Counted from the first letter of the stretch, positions 38,525-50,792 are shown. The stretch: 64,000 bases of DNA from Pholis gunnellus (GCA_910591455.2 OU342807.1:15926594-15990593); one strand, 5' to 3'. Made by a program: numbers and translations. The notes: a model not told the origin generated them from the letters alone.

Positions 38525-40788
38525 ATGTTAGCTTTGAGCCACTACAACTCCTCAGTCTCCCCGCTACTCCCTCGTTTCTCCAATGACAGCGGAGGGAAGG
38601 TGGAGGCCAGGGTGGTTGTTGAAGGGCTGTCGCAGCAGGGAAACCTCACCCTTGTGCAGCCCACCACCAGCGGCATCATTGTCGTCATATTGTCCATGAC
38701 ACTGGGCATCATCTCCAACATCGTGGCTCTCTTCATCCTGGCCAATGCCTACTCTCTCCAGCGCCGGCGCACCAAAGCCACATTCCTTCTGTTTGCCAGT
38801 TCACTGGTGGTCACAGACTTCATCGGCCATGTGATCCCTGGTGCCCTGGTTCTCCGACTCTACCTCTCCGGAGGTGTGCACCCCGAGAACTTCAACGACT
38901 CTGATGGGATGTGTCAGTTCCTGGGTGGCAGCATGGTCTTCTTTGGCCTGTGCCCACTCTTTATGGGCAGCGCCATGGCGGCTGAGCGCTGCCTGGGTGT
39001 CACTAAGCCGCTGCTGCACTCATCCCTGGTCACCAAAACCCGCACAAAGATCTGCCTGTCTGTCATCTGGCTGGCAGCTCTGTGCGTGGCCATGCTGCCG
39101 TGCTTTCAGCTGGGCTCTTACACCTATCAGGACCCAGGGACCTGGTGTTTCATTAAAGTGCTCAGTGACACTCGGGAGGTGGATTTGGCGTTTGTGGTGC
39201 TGTTCTCTGGACTGGGTCTGACCTCGCTGGCCGTGGCGCTGGTGTGTAACACCATCAGTGGAGTGACGCTGGTGCTCGCTCGGCTCAGGAGGCAGCCCGG
39301 CTCCCATCATTCAGCCAAGTCCCATGACATAGAGATGGTGGTGCAGCTGGTCGGCATCATGGTCACCTCCTGTATCTGCTGGAGCCCTCTGCTGGTGAGT
39401 ACAAGTCCTTGTACAAGTACAACGAGAGCGAAGCATGCAGTCAGGTCAAAATGACATCACCTGTGAGTTCCAGTACCAATACTACCACTATTAAGTATGC
39501 CTGGAAAATATGTAGTTTGTCCCAATACATAGTATGTCTAATGCAGCATGCCAAAAAATACCAGGATGTTCTTCTGCATCCAGTCGTATTGTGCAGTATG
39601 CAAGCCAGCGTGCTTTTCTGGCTATTCTGACCCACAATCCTCTGGTATATGAGCACGATGGCCAAAGTTCAAGGTGCTATGCTTTGACAAAGTAGTATGT
39701 CCTAGTTGAATGCATACTGCATGCAACAGCATGTAGGCTGCTTTATAAGGGCAGCTGCAGTTTGTACTAAAAGAAAAAGTATGTGATTTGGAAAGCAGTG
39801 CATATCGCCTTTCTTCTAGAAACACACCGGCAGTCTGAGAGCACTCATTTGGCTTGCATAAGTAAACATACTATGAAACATGTTAGTTTAGCCCAGATAA
39901 ACTACAAGTTTGTTATCGGTACAGATCGCTATCAGCTTTAGAAATGGTGTCAGGTCAATATAACATAGCAATAGTTAACTTACAAAGTGGGTTTCCACTT
40001 ATGTAAATGACTAAAACTCACCGCAGGACTGTAAGCGTCCTCTACTGTCTTAGTTAGGACTGTAAGGACGGGACACTTGAACACCTTTCTTATTGGTGCT
40101 GAAAGTTTTGTGACCGCATGTAAAGTGCTCTGATCAACCAGCTAACTGAAATCTCCTGTGTGGATGGGCAGGGATTTTAAATAATTTAGTGCCTACATTT
40201 TTGGACAGGATTATCTCCCAGGATTATGTCACTTCATGAGAGAGCAAAATTAGCACCAGATTAAAAATATTGTTGTCGTTTAAAACAACAACAACATACG
40301 ACGGCGGTGATCTAGTAATGTAGCCTCTGAATTAGCACACTGGTAAGGACCAGAGAGATATTCAGCTTCTTTATTTTCTCTCTCCACTTTACTTGGTGGA
40401 TGAACAATTGTGAAAGACAGGGACTTGAATAGACCTGAAAAATAAAGAAAAAATATGTTCTTATCAATGGAAAACAGTAATAATGATAATAATAAATACA
40501 AATAACGGATCCAGTGTACAATTAACAGGAAGAGAGTGTCTCATAGAAATAAAATATAAAAAAGTTTAATCTATTTCTATGGAGTGTGTAACAAACACTG
40601 ATGGCAGATTATGCTGCAGGCTCCTTCAGATACCTTCAGTATTAACACAACCATAAAGCCTTTCATCTGAGTATCAGCTTAATGGAGTCAAAAGGCTCAG
40701 TTCCAATATACTTGATCCATCTACCATTAGATCACCTTCAGGGCCCATGAACACCTCTTGATTCATGCACTCTCTGCCTCGCCTGCAG

Positions 40789-40822
<34 letters not shown>

Positions 40823-41644
40823 CGATCACTTCATTAGTTCAATGGATTCACACTAAAAACAATTGTTATTTACAATTTAAACTGTCTTGCATGTGATTGA
40901 AGTAATCACATGACGCATCTTTCTCCCTAACATAATAGTAGCTGTTAATAATATAAGTATTGCTATAAATATTGGTGATCCTGCCATGTTATGACTTGAT
41001 GTCAAAACCACATTAGACTCTAGTAATAGCAGCATTAAGGGCCAGTTTTAGTCCTTTTTTAACCAAAAGGGAAAGCTGAGCCTCACCTGTTATCAGTTCA
41101 GGTGTGTGGCTTGTTGGGTGATCCATGTCCTTGCTGATATGGATGCAATAGTAATATTTAATGTGATAATGTAAAAACTATATTGGTGTATTCATGTCAC
41201 AAAGAATACCAAACTGAGGGTGCTCACCCATCTACTACTGTGTTTCACAAAACAAACCAGATCACTTTAAGAACTAGTTTGTTCTTATTACTAAAGAAAA
41301 CAGTTATTTTTGAGTGATTATAGCTTTTCTATCTGTGCAGTGTGTTTGCTCTTTCATCAAGCAAATGTTTCTTGCAGATCTTTGGCCTGATGTCAGTGAT
41401 CCGCTCCTACACAGGATCTATAGGAGAGGACTTGTCCAGCTACAAAACCCTGATGGTGATGGGCGTGAGGCTGGCCACGTGGAACCAGATTCTCGACCCC
41501 TGGGTCTACATCCTGCTGCGCCGCACTGTCCTCCGCAAAATCTACCTCATCGCTAAGTGCCAGGCAGGACAGAGGGGTAATATAATAGGCCGCTGGGAGC
41601 CCACCTCTTTTCACAGCTCAGAGAAGAAGGTCAACCAGGTTTGA
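38525..41644 (+). CDS. ptger1: prostaglandin E2 receptor EP1 (GPCR)
   Basis: Two coding exons, 38525-39394 and 41378-41644 (phase 0 junction), give 378 residues; human EP1 has 402. EP1 is a class A rhodopsin-like receptor of the plasma membrane that binds PGE2 and raises intracellular calcium. Seen here: NSS, NDS and NLT glycosylation sites in the N-terminus; TM1 with SMTLGIISN; TM2 with HVIPGALVLRLY; MVFFGLCPLFMG before the prostanoid-type ERC motif (in place of DRY); GTWCF in extracellular loop 2; VQLVGIMVTSCICWSPLL in TM6; and the prostanoid TM7 signature with the ligand-binding Arg (GVRLATWNQILDPWVYILLRR). The intron lies in TM6, as in other prostanoid receptors. The frame is open back to ATG 38351, just after an acceptor, but the 58 extra residues look unlike EP1 N-termini, so M at 38525 is preferred. 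A teleost a/b paralogue was not assigned. Confidence 0.93.
39490..39760. repeat. dispersed repeat in the ptger1 intron
   Basis: The recurring words 'catagtatgtctaatgcagc', 'gcagtatgcaagcc', 'agtagtatgtcc' and 'gcatactgcatgc' are typical of a teleost element built on tatgcatactg motifs. No coding capacity. Confidence 0.45.
40790..40820 (+). repeat. (TG)n microsatellite in the ptger1 intron
   Basis: About 15 TG units without interruption. Confidence 0.95.
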
Positions 41645-41721
41645 GCTGAGAGGAAGACTGATAAAGTATTTTAAAGAATGTACTTTGTAACCAGGTCATT
41701 GCACTTTTGAAGGACTCGCCT

Positions 41722-41727
41722 AATAAA
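41722..41727 (+). terminator. proximal ptger1 polyadenylation signal
   Basis: AATAAA stands 78 bases after the receptor stop codon. Its use would give a very short 3' UTR. Confidence 0.55.
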
Positions 41728-42433
41728 GACGTTGAGAAGGAGAGGCCAACATAGAAGCATGTTGAAGGAAATAAACTGTGGCTGCGATGGTGGAGTCGAG
41801 CAAATTAGCAGTTTGACATTTCTCAGCTGGTCCACTGTGGAAATACTTTGTGGATTAAATCAAAATATCTCTTTCAAGCCGTTCTTTCATCAAAGTTTAC
41901 CAGTGACTTCATTGTCTGACCTTTCAAATGGAAGCTAGCTATTGCTATGATTTTGCACATAAACTGTCTATTGTTTACTAATAGTAAGTGAACATTCCTT
42001 ATTATTATTCTCATTTTAAACTCATGGTGAAGGCAGAGATGTAGGCCACAGTATAACCACGCTCTGTCCTGAGAGACTCTAACGTTTGTTATTTGGTTTT
42101 ATTTCTCAACTTCATTTTCACCAGCTTTGGAAGTGAAAGATAAACAGTTCGTGGCTCTAACATTAGATAGATGTAGAAGAATGGAGCTCAATCAATGTAA
42201 CCACCAGAGGCAGTATTTAGATTGTAATCGTAATGTTCATTATTCTGCTGAATGTATTTCATAAAGGAATGTTAATATTCAAATATTGTGGAGTGTTTGT
42301 TTGTTTAAGTGTAAATAGGCTTTCGATGTGTTTATGTGCTTTGTGTGAAGTAATGTAAGATTGTATGAGTTAATACTTGAATTGGATACCCTCAATTTAC
42401 AGAGGATATGTAAATAACTTTAAATTGAATGTA

Positions 42434-42439
42434 AATAAA
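42434..42439 (+). terminator. distal ptger1 polyadenylation signal
   Basis: AATAAA lies about 790 bases after the stop codon, followed by a T/G-rich stretch ('ctgaatttgtgcatttattt'), as expected of a cleavage region. Confidence 0.5.
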
Positions 42440-42499
42440 ACAATGCAATGTGACCGTACTCTGAATTTGTGCATTTATTTTCTTTTCCTCAAATTTCCT

Positions 42500-43400
42500 G
42501 ACAAATAGGTAGAGAAGAGTGGAGAAAGAGGATATTTGTCGGGTTGATAAATATGTTGCACTACATACAATGTTAAAGTTATGAAACTGTTGTATATTTA
42601 TAATTATTCTGGTAACTAAGCAGTGTTTTAAGTGTGAATTGAACTCCTATAAACAGAAGTTGTATTCATTTGATCTGTTTCAGAGTCAAATGGCAACAGA
42701 TAATTGTGCATTCCAGTACTTCAGTATTATCTGCTTTCTTGAGTATTAATGATACAAATCTGGGTTGTTCATGATTTCAATCTTGAGGGCAGTGAGATCT
42801 GCAGCAGGGACTTCCAGCTGATTCATTCTGGACTTCACTTTAGATGCAAATGATGATGAATCAAGGACTATCCACAAAGGTCATGTGGATAATAACATAA
42901 TGAATCAAGAAGGTTGATGAGCAAATCTTTTTGATTCAGGCTAAATTCAGTTGCTGTTTAATGTGAGCTGTTTCCTTACAGGCGATAAACTCTGACTTTA
43001 GAAGAGGTGCAGGGCTTCAATGAAATACTATTATTACCAGCTTCCTATTTAATCTGTCTCCTCCCCTGCATCATCTCTTTCCAACCACATTTGTGGCAGA
43101 AACATTTTTTCCTTCCTCCACATGCCTGGCTGACCTGGAAACAGGTAGTGATATCTGACTCACTTTGAAGTGCTCATTTAACACTGTGCTGGTGTGTCAC
43201 ACGCACAAACACATCCTGCATTCTGTTCAACACCTGGACCATGTGTTATAAAAATAAATGTGAGCCTACAATTTAAATAAACAAAAATACATGTACCTAT
43301 TTACAAAAGGTTACCCAGTAGTATTATTCACATGCAGTATTATTATGCAGTACAGGTGTAAATATGTTGTGGTTCAAGGAATTGCTCGTTAAAGTCTTCT
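42500..43400. other. ptger1-ilf3 intergenic spacer
   Basis: I see no gene, no long frame and no strong element in this stretch apart from A/T-rich single-copy-looking sequence. Confidence 0.6.
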
Positions 43401-43404
43401 TTAT

Positions 43405-43500
43405 ATCAGCGTGTGACCCACTCTATCACAGTAGGTGGCGGCGTGCACCTCAAAGTCTATGTTTGTAGCGCACGGCCAGTAAAACCAAAGAAGAAGAAAA
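43405..43500. repeat. gtaggtggcgg dispersed repeat beside the ilf3 promoter
   Basis: 'cacagtaggtggcggcgtgc' followed, about 50 bases later, by 'taaaaccaaagaagaagaaa' matches a short repeat found very often in fish genomes, here directly upstream of ilf3. Confidence 0.6.
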
Positions 43501-43595
43501 ATAGACGTCATCGTCAGGCCTAGTGACCCTTTGATGGTCGGTAGCTAACGTTACGTTACCGAGAAAAGGTCTATTTTACTCGCTCGTTGGCAACG
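43500..43595 (+). promoter_or_regulatory. ilf3 promoter and noncoding first exon
   Basis: A CRE-like GACGTCAT (about 43505) is followed by a stretch with no TATA box. A strong splice donor near 43595 (GGCAACG then GTAAGC) closes a likely noncoding first exon. Exon 2 begins at 44071 after TTCTGAAAAG and holds the start codon at 44104. The exact transcription start is not visible. Confidence 0.5.
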
Positions 43596-44103
43596 GTAAG
43601 CGTTAACTACTCAAGCGGATCTTTCACAGAAGTCAGTGGTGTCGACACCTCCAATGACACGTTGACAATGACTACGCTGACACGCTGGCCAACGTTTGCT
43701 AACGATAGCTCGCGAGCATCAAGTGGGCAGTCAGTGCTACAAACATTGACGCTAAGCTAACTAACGGTAGCGTTCTGTCGCAGTACTTTGGGTCAACACA
43801 GCATATTAGGATGGGCAGGAAAATCACGAGACCGTTAGGCAGCTGTGTGAGATCGCCTGTGTTCATTTGAGGCGGACTAACCTAGCAACACTGATGCTCA
43901 CACGCTGCTCAGCCCCGTTTGTATCCCGGAACTGATTGCGTAACGTTAGCTTGTTAGCTGTCAGCAGACACGCATATGTTAATGTCATTTATTGCATGTC
44001 ATTTGATTGCATACTGCCAATGATCTACCATTCATGCGCAGACTAACGGGGGTTGTTTTCTTCTGAAAAGGGTGCTAGCTTTCGATCCGAAAGTCGTGAC
44101 AGC

Positions 44104-44832
44104 ATGGCGGCCGCTGCAGCGCAGTGGGACGAGCACCAGGCGTACGACGAGCTGCTGTACTGGGACAGCCTCATCCAGCAGGGCCACCGCCTCCTCCCGA
44201 ACGACTTTGACAGGTAACGTAACGCACAGCGTGTGGGGAAGGCTTTCTGCTCAGTAGCCTTACATTAAATCACAGATAGCATATAGATAAAAAAAAAAGA
44301 GAGAAAGTGATAAAAAGCAAGGCAATTTGATAGCCCAATTAATTATATGCTAACTCTATGTACTTTATATTAATATACATATAACAAGTAAAATGTGCAA
44401 GAGAATACAACCTGTTTAAAAACAAGTTAATAATAACATAGTAAGGGGTAAAGGGGAGTAAAGGGGAAAAAGCTAAAGCAGCAACACCACGAGCAGACAC
44501 ACATTAATAGTTTCAAATCTGAGCTGATCAGTAAATGGTAGATTTACCTTCTCTTTTGTTTTGTTTTTTTGCCGAAGTCCCCTTTACTGTGGGTCGATCA
44601 AGCCTTGAAGGGGTCTTGCTAAATGTTCAAAGTGATGATTGTGGTGTTACTGCTTTGTTGAAGCACCTGCTGGAGCTCTTCTTCAGAGCCGTCCTCACTT
44701 TAGTGATTTCCTCTCCCCAGATACGAGGATCTGCGTTACTGGTATGACTGCCTGTGCTACGAGGAGGAGCTGAGGCAGTACCACGATTACATCGCTGTCA
44801 TCGAGGAGATTGAGGACCATCGGCACCATGAG
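44104..44832 (+). CDS. ilf3: ilf3, coding exons 1-2: N-terminal extension ahead of the DZF domain
   Basis: Exons 44104-44213 and 44721-44832 (phase 2 junction) encode residues 1-74. The context of the start (GACAGCATGG) is good. The segment is rich in Tyr, Trp, Asp and Glu (for example RYEDLRYWYDCLCYEEEL) and is predicted to be helical and acidic. Human ILF3, as I remember it, starts with about ten residues directly before DRHVMAKHS, so these two exons look like an addition. The junction to the next exon (45306) is in phase 0 and gives EAAVPQVRTGPHDRHVMAKHS, so the extension is fused in frame. I recognise no domain in it. A CCC tract of 18 C begins 23 bases after the second exon. Confidence 0.8.
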
Positions 44833-45305
44833 GTTCTTGTTTCACCTGTTTAAGCCCCCCCCCCCCCCCCCCACAAAGACTTGGTCATTTATAGGCTTTT
44901 TAATTTCAGTCACTTATTCTGCTTCTTCACTAAGTCTGAACATCTCATTTATTCCAGTTTCTTTTGCACACGATGGCTCTTCCTCTTGCACGAAAGCGCT
45001 ATTTGGTGCATGTTTCTTTTTCCAAGTGCTTTAAGAAAAATAAACATGCACTTCCTAACTGTTTCTATTCATATTTGACTTCCTAATTCTATTTTTTCTT
45101 ATTATATGAGATTGGAATACATCCAAGGAGCAAACAACTGATTGAGGAACGCCAGAACTGCTTTTGTTGAATAGTCCTATATTCTAAGCTATTTCTGTAA
45201 TAAATAGATTAGGATTCCAGTATAAACAAAAGATAGATTTTCTCATCTACACTGTTGTTCATTTCTCTAACATTAACCGTTTCTTATTCTCATTTCACAA
45301 TTAAG

Positions 45306-48300
45306 GAAGCTGCGGTCCCACAGGTGCGCACGGGGCCACATGATCGTCACGTGATGGCTAAACACTCTGAAGTGTATCCTTCACCAGAGGAGCTGGAGGC
45401 GGTGCAGTCCATCGTCTCCCGCGTGGAGTGTGCCCTCAAGACTGTGTCCGACCAGATGGATACTCCGAAAGATAGCAAACAAAATACAGAGCCAGGCAGG
45501 TGAGCAACATGTCTGAATGGGCTTTGGCAGTTGTCCCAATGATTTAACAAGTTTATCAAGGGTTCAACATTCTCTCTTTATATAAATAATTAAGTTATTC
45601 TTTTCTCCTCTTCACTATGAAAGTGGTGACTCACAAGAGCGTGTCCTGCGTGGGGTTATGAGGGTCGGCCTGGTGGCCAAGGGACTCCTGCTGACGGGAG
45701 ACAAGGACTTGGAGCTCGTGCTGCTTTGCTCCAAGAAGCCGACCATCACTCTGCTCAATCAAGTGGCTGAAAAGTTAACTGCACAGTTAGAGGTAGGACT
45801 GAGGACCTACATTTGTTTTACGCCATTCTCCATAAACATTTCACAGATTTAAAATTAGATTATTGTTGTTTTGTAGGTATTGAGACTCACTCTCTTCTTT
45901 CCCTAATGATTTGTTCTTTTTTTTTTCAATAGGCAAGTACAGTGGGGACATATACAGTCAGCCAGTGTCCAGAGGATGCAGCACTTGTTGTGACGAGCAC
46001 AAAGGAGTCGGCCCTGACGCTCACGATCCACCTGACATCACCTCTTGTCAGGACAAAGCAAGAGAGTAAAACTGCAGAAGAAGAAAAGGAAGATGAGGAA
46101 AAGGAAGAAGAAGAAGAGGAAATGGAAGTAGAAGGTACGTATGTTGGTTGAGTCTTCAACATCAGCTGCCACAGCCTGATCCGTGTGTCCTCAGTGTGCT
46201 GGCACTGTACTGCTCCACTGATCTGTAACTCTGCACTGACAACTCCAACACAACAAATGTTGTCCGTCTTCATCTCATTGACCCTCAGTGGAGCTTGTAT
46301 AGTGACTGTCTCAGACCGATGCCAGTGATCAACCAATGAACGTTGGCTCTTCACTGACTCGAGAGTCCTGTCGTCGTTTTGGGACAAACTGGCGTTTGCC
46401 AGCACTACATTTCCTCTGTAGTCGCTGATGCATTCTGCACATGTTGTTGATAACAATGCCACAGTCATTACCACAAAAACAAAAAACGCTGTTTATTCTT
46501 GTTGAATGGTTTTCATGTTTAAAGTGAAGGCTTTTCAAGAATAACAAGTTAAAGCGCGCATTGCATGTCCTTGATGCTGAACATATCAATTTGGCACCAG
46601 CTGCAGCAAAACTGATAAATGCATATATGTGTTTATGAAACTGACAGTAAGGACATCGAATAGAAACAATCAAATCCCTGTTTTTTTACAGATCAATGTG
46701 TTGGTTAGTGGGGTGTTTGTGCATGAGATGTATTTATTTGGTAGTCTAAAGCTTCAATAAGGTAATCTAAAGGTCTCGGGGAATGCTGAAGCCCCACAAA
46801 CAGATCCATACCGGTCTCAGTGCAGTTTTAGTCCATTTACTACACTGCAATTAAAATGGTGTAATAACTGTAAACATGAATTTTGCTGCCACAATCGTTA
46901 AGACTTGATCACGTGCAGTGCTGACACTACCCAATGCATTGATTCACTAAGCGACGTGTCGCTAATTACCATTAGCAAAGAACAGTGTTCAAACCATTCA
47001 GCTCGTAGCTCCTCCGATCAGCTGGTGCTCCATTCTGTGACACCGCTGTAGGCTTCTTTCCAGCTGATCCCATCAAGTCCATTTCAGTCTCATTCTCCCA
47101 GTTTATCTTACATTCATATCATATCAACAAGTTAAGCTTATCAACGTGGTATTTTTGAAAACGTATATAAATAAAGTGTGTCAGATTAAGTAGGCCACAT
47201 CTTCTTCTACAATGTGTCAGATACACATTTAATTAACATTGAAGTACATACACAAGTATTGGATCAGACTCAACATTGTTATTAGTGATATATAATCTAA
47301 TTATAGTTGCTGGTAAACACAGACCCTTACTGACAGATAATACCGTAATATCCCTACATTTAAACTTTCCTGAATGCTTGAACATAGCTGGTATGGCCAC
47401 TATACCGATTTCCAATCTCTCATGAGGCCATCGCTTTGAGATGAGGGACTCCATCAGTTTTGCTGCAGTGTGGGGCAGACGTGAAGATTATCTAAATGCT
47501 TGTGATTTACCTTTTAGTTTGTGAAGTTTTTAGGAACGCTGGACCTTTGACCAACTGGACACACTGTCTCAGGAGGGGGGAAAGCAGCAAACCCAAGCTG
47601 AGAGGCGGAGGGAAGGGGGTATTTATTGTAGTGCACACATTTACAACATGCAATACAATGTTGTAAATGTGTGCTGTGTCTTTTATGACATATTTTACTT
47701 CCACTTTTCACTCACTGGAAAAGTGAGCTGGCATCTGTGACCGGTGACTATTGTTCCCGATGGGACCAAAGATTTCCACATTAAGTACTTAGGACCCCCT
47801 TTCCCCGCCGATGCCGGTTTGGGGACAGCTGCTACTCCCTGAGCTGCGAGACAGAGCCGACCCCCTTGGTCAAACTGTACCTTTTCTTCTTACCCCACCT
47901 CGTCAATAGCAACGCGAACAGTCAACGATGCGCCGGACGTTCTGGACAGGCAGAAATGCCTAACTGCCTTGTCGTCTCTCCGCCACGCCAAGTGGTTCCA
48001 GGTTTGCATTCACGTCCTTATTTGTACATAAGGTTGAGCTATTTCTTTGAATTGTCTCTATTTATTTTTGATTTGGAGACAGTAGCACTTCTGAAATGTG
48101 CCCCCAGTTGTTGTTGATGTAGCCCGTAATCTTGTGAAAGAGGAAAGTGTGTCGGAAGTTTCAGAGTTTTCCTTATTAACTCCTGAAGAGTGATCTGCTG
48201 ATCCGTACCAATGACACATTTGGATAAATCATTGGTATAGACGTCAGCATATGATTTGATTTATCAAAATGCCCTCTTGTCATGCTGAGCTCTCGCAACT

Positions 48301-49482
48301 GTTTGTCCACAACAAACGGCATGTGGACAAAGCTGTGTGCTCATATTTGTCTTCACAGTTGTTGATTTGGAGATGGTTAAGTTGTTCTGACCTGTCTGTG
48401 CTTTTGTTTTCGAGGGTGGTTTTGTGAAGCCTCAGAGCACAGGGTGGAGGTGGCATCCGAGGCGGCAGCGCCTCTGACTCAACTGGCTTTTGTTTGTGTC
48501 TCCAGGCCAAAGTCAACAATCTAAGTTCTGCCGTCCTCGTGATCCGGATCATGAGAGACTTGTGTAACCGTGTTCCTACCTGGACGCCACTCTCAGGATG
48601 GGTGAGCTTTCACATGTTTTGTCATTTAAGATGTAGTTGTGTATAAACCAGTCTCATGTTTTTTTTTTTTTTAGCCAGCTCCTCTCTAGCTCTTTAACTC
48701 AAACTCAAACTCAAAAGTAGTGTCTATACTCTGCGTCTCATCTCCACACAGCCTCTTGAACTGCTGGTAGAGAAGGCTATTGGTACGTCTGAGAGACCAA
48801 TGGGAGCAGGCGAGTCACTGCGCAGGGTTTTGGAGTGCGTTGCATCCGGAATCCTCTTGGAAGGTGAACCTTTTTATTGAGCTGTAAAACCAGAATGGAC
48901 GTTTGTACAATGGCATCACCATTAATGCATTGTGCTAACTGTATCTGTGCAAAGACGGGCCGGGAATAAAAGATCCATGTGAGAAGGATACAGTCGACGC
49001 CAATGCATATCTGACTCTGCAGCAGCGGGAAGACATTACGCAGAGTGCTCAGGTAACAAGAGGATGACAAGGCATGCACCAAATCACACTCCTATTTCTG
49101 TGCATAGTCTCTTACTTTTTACATTTTGCTTAGTTTGCCTTGAGGCTGTGTGCATTTGGACAAATGCACAAGGTGTTGGGGATGGACTACAAACCCATAA
49201 AGCCACGGAAATCAGCGGGAGCCAGCAGCAGAGAAGGCACAGGTACCCGGCAATCTGTGACCGTTACCTTCTTCTGTGCGGTTCACTAAAAGCTTCCATG
49301 AAACCTTCTGTTCTTACGCTTGTTTCTGCTGTTCCATGCAGCCCAAATACCACCTGCTGGACACTTCAGCCTGCCATCCAAGAGACCGTACACAGAGGTG
49401 GAGAAGGAGGTGGAGGGGCCCCAACTCAACAGCAAACAGAGGAAGTTCCTCAAGTTCCAGAAGCGCTTTCAGAGGAAATCAT
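45306..49482 (+). CDS. ilf3: ilf3, coding exons 3-11: DZF (nucleotidyltransferase-like) region
   Basis: Exons 45306-45499, 45624-45792, 45933-46134, 47910-48001, 48506-48601, 48752-48863, 48955-49052, 49134-49242 and 49342-49482 encode residues 75-478, all in phase. The DZF domain is a catalytically inactive nucleotidyltransferase fold used for dimerisation with ILF2 (NF45). Family landmarks include HVMAKHSEVYPSPEELEAVQ, RGVMRVGLVAKGLLL, VLDRQKCLTALSSLRHAKWF, DLCNRVPTWTPLSGWPLELL, RPMGAGESLRRVLECVASGI and QQREDITQSAQ. An acidic Glu/Lys run of about 23 residues (about 239-261) replaces the short linker after LTIHLTSPLV. The last exon is Lys/Arg-rich, like the ILF3 nuclear localisation region. 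Its donor (TCAT then GTTAGT) must be used, because the unspliced frame stops at once. Some positions (for example VECALK) are closer to the paralogue STRBP. Confidence 0.92.
47633..47674. repeat. hairpin, 17-bp perfect stem and 8-base loop, in an ilf3 intron
   Basis: Bases 47633-47649 pair perfectly with 47658-47674. The stem lies in the long intron (46135-47909) of ilf3, about 240 bases upstream of an acceptor. It would form in the pre-mRNA of a gene whose product binds double-stranded RNA. Confidence 0.9.
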
Positions 49483-49864
49483 GTTAGTAATGAATATGAG
49501 AGGCCCTGGTGTAGGCGGTGAGACCCTTTTAACTGTGAGATGAGCTGTGGATGTAATAACTCCATGACACAACGTGAACCCTTTACAGGTGTTATAATAT
49601 ATAACTGTATACTGTCAGTTCAACTATTACACTGTGTAAGTGTAATTTGAATCTTAGCTCTTTTTATTTGTTTGTACAAATACACCATATACATCCACAT
49701 GCATTGAGGTGCCAGTTTATTATAATACTGCTAAATCTAATGCAATCTAGGGGTGTCCCTGACTAATTTACATAGTTGAATCTGATTGGTGAAGACTTGC
49801 CTATCGTCCAATCATGCTTTTTTTGTTTGTTTTGCTCATTGTTTGACGCTATTTATTGTGTATA

Positions 49865-49904
49865 GTGTGTGTGTGCGCGTGTGTGTGTGTGTGTGTGTGT
49901 GTGT
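49865..49904 (+). repeat. (TG)n microsatellite in the long ilf3 intron
   Basis: TG repeats with a CGCG interruption lie in the intron between 49483 and 51615. Confidence 0.95.
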
Positions 49905-50743
49905 CGGTGCGACGCTGTCCGTAGCACTAAAACAAAGTAGAGGAGATCAATAGACGGACAGAACAGGATTAAATAGAACTGCCGGCCCTAAAGGTATTCC
50001 CCCATTGAAGCTATTCACAGACGGGACGGTGAACGAGAGAGAGCGCTGCAAGTTGCAAACATTTGTTTCTAAGCGCCTCCAGCTGCTGATTTGAACAGAA
50101 AAAACATTCATAAATTCTAAATATATTTAGCGCTCTTATACTACGTTTTTATGTGAGTGCTCTGATTTAATAAATGTATTCTTTGATTTTGAAAGTCGCC
50201 TTATGTTGTCATTTTGCCTTTCTGAGGCTGTCGACAGGAGGCGGCTCCGATGGTCCCACAAATTTGGATAGTACAACTTATGGTGATTTATTCCTGCACA
50301 CTAAGGAGATTGATTGAAAGCACGTGAGTTATTTTCTAATTTGTATTAACAGTATTATTAATAGGCTGATATTTAGACCAAGATAGGCAATATATCATGG
50401 TTTATTGGGAGAAACCAAACATAAAAATCAGACATTCAGCACCCCCATACAGTCAGAATGGAATGATCTTGTGTTTAATAACCAGATTTTCCCGCCACTG
50501 CGACGATTCAACCGTGAGATTGGCAGTCGAATCAGGCTCCTTAGATCTATTCAAGGTCACCCCTAATGAAATGTAATGTCTCTGTCCTTAATAAATTGGC
50601 AACACAATGTACATAATTATGATTAATACAGAGCAGCAGGTTTTTATATTTTTGTGTATTTCTTAAGTAAATTGCTCAGAAGCTATACGATTAGAGTTAC
50701 TTGTGCTTTCGTTGAAGAATTCAAAATGATTGTCGTCTTAGAT

Positions 50744-50792
50744 CAGGGGTCTTTTTCAGGCCAAGGACCCCCAAACTATAGCAGGGACCCCC

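Noticed and set aside
38841..39221. 126-codon plus-strand frame inside ptger1
   Set aside because: It is a shadow of the EP1 exon in another frame; the receptor frame carries all the family motifs.
45926..46474. 182-codon minus-strand frame opposite ilf3
   Set aside because: It is the antisense of the Glu-rich ilf3 exon and adjoining intron, with a Ser-rich run that mirrors the GAA/GAG repeats. It has no domain.
47230..47720. Several 65-73-codon minus-strand frames in an ilf3 intron
   Set aside because: Short, overlapping and without motifs; one includes the hairpin sequence.
49064..49543. 159-codon plus-strand frame across two ilf3 exons
   Set aside because: It runs through an intron and reads the ilf3 exons out of frame.
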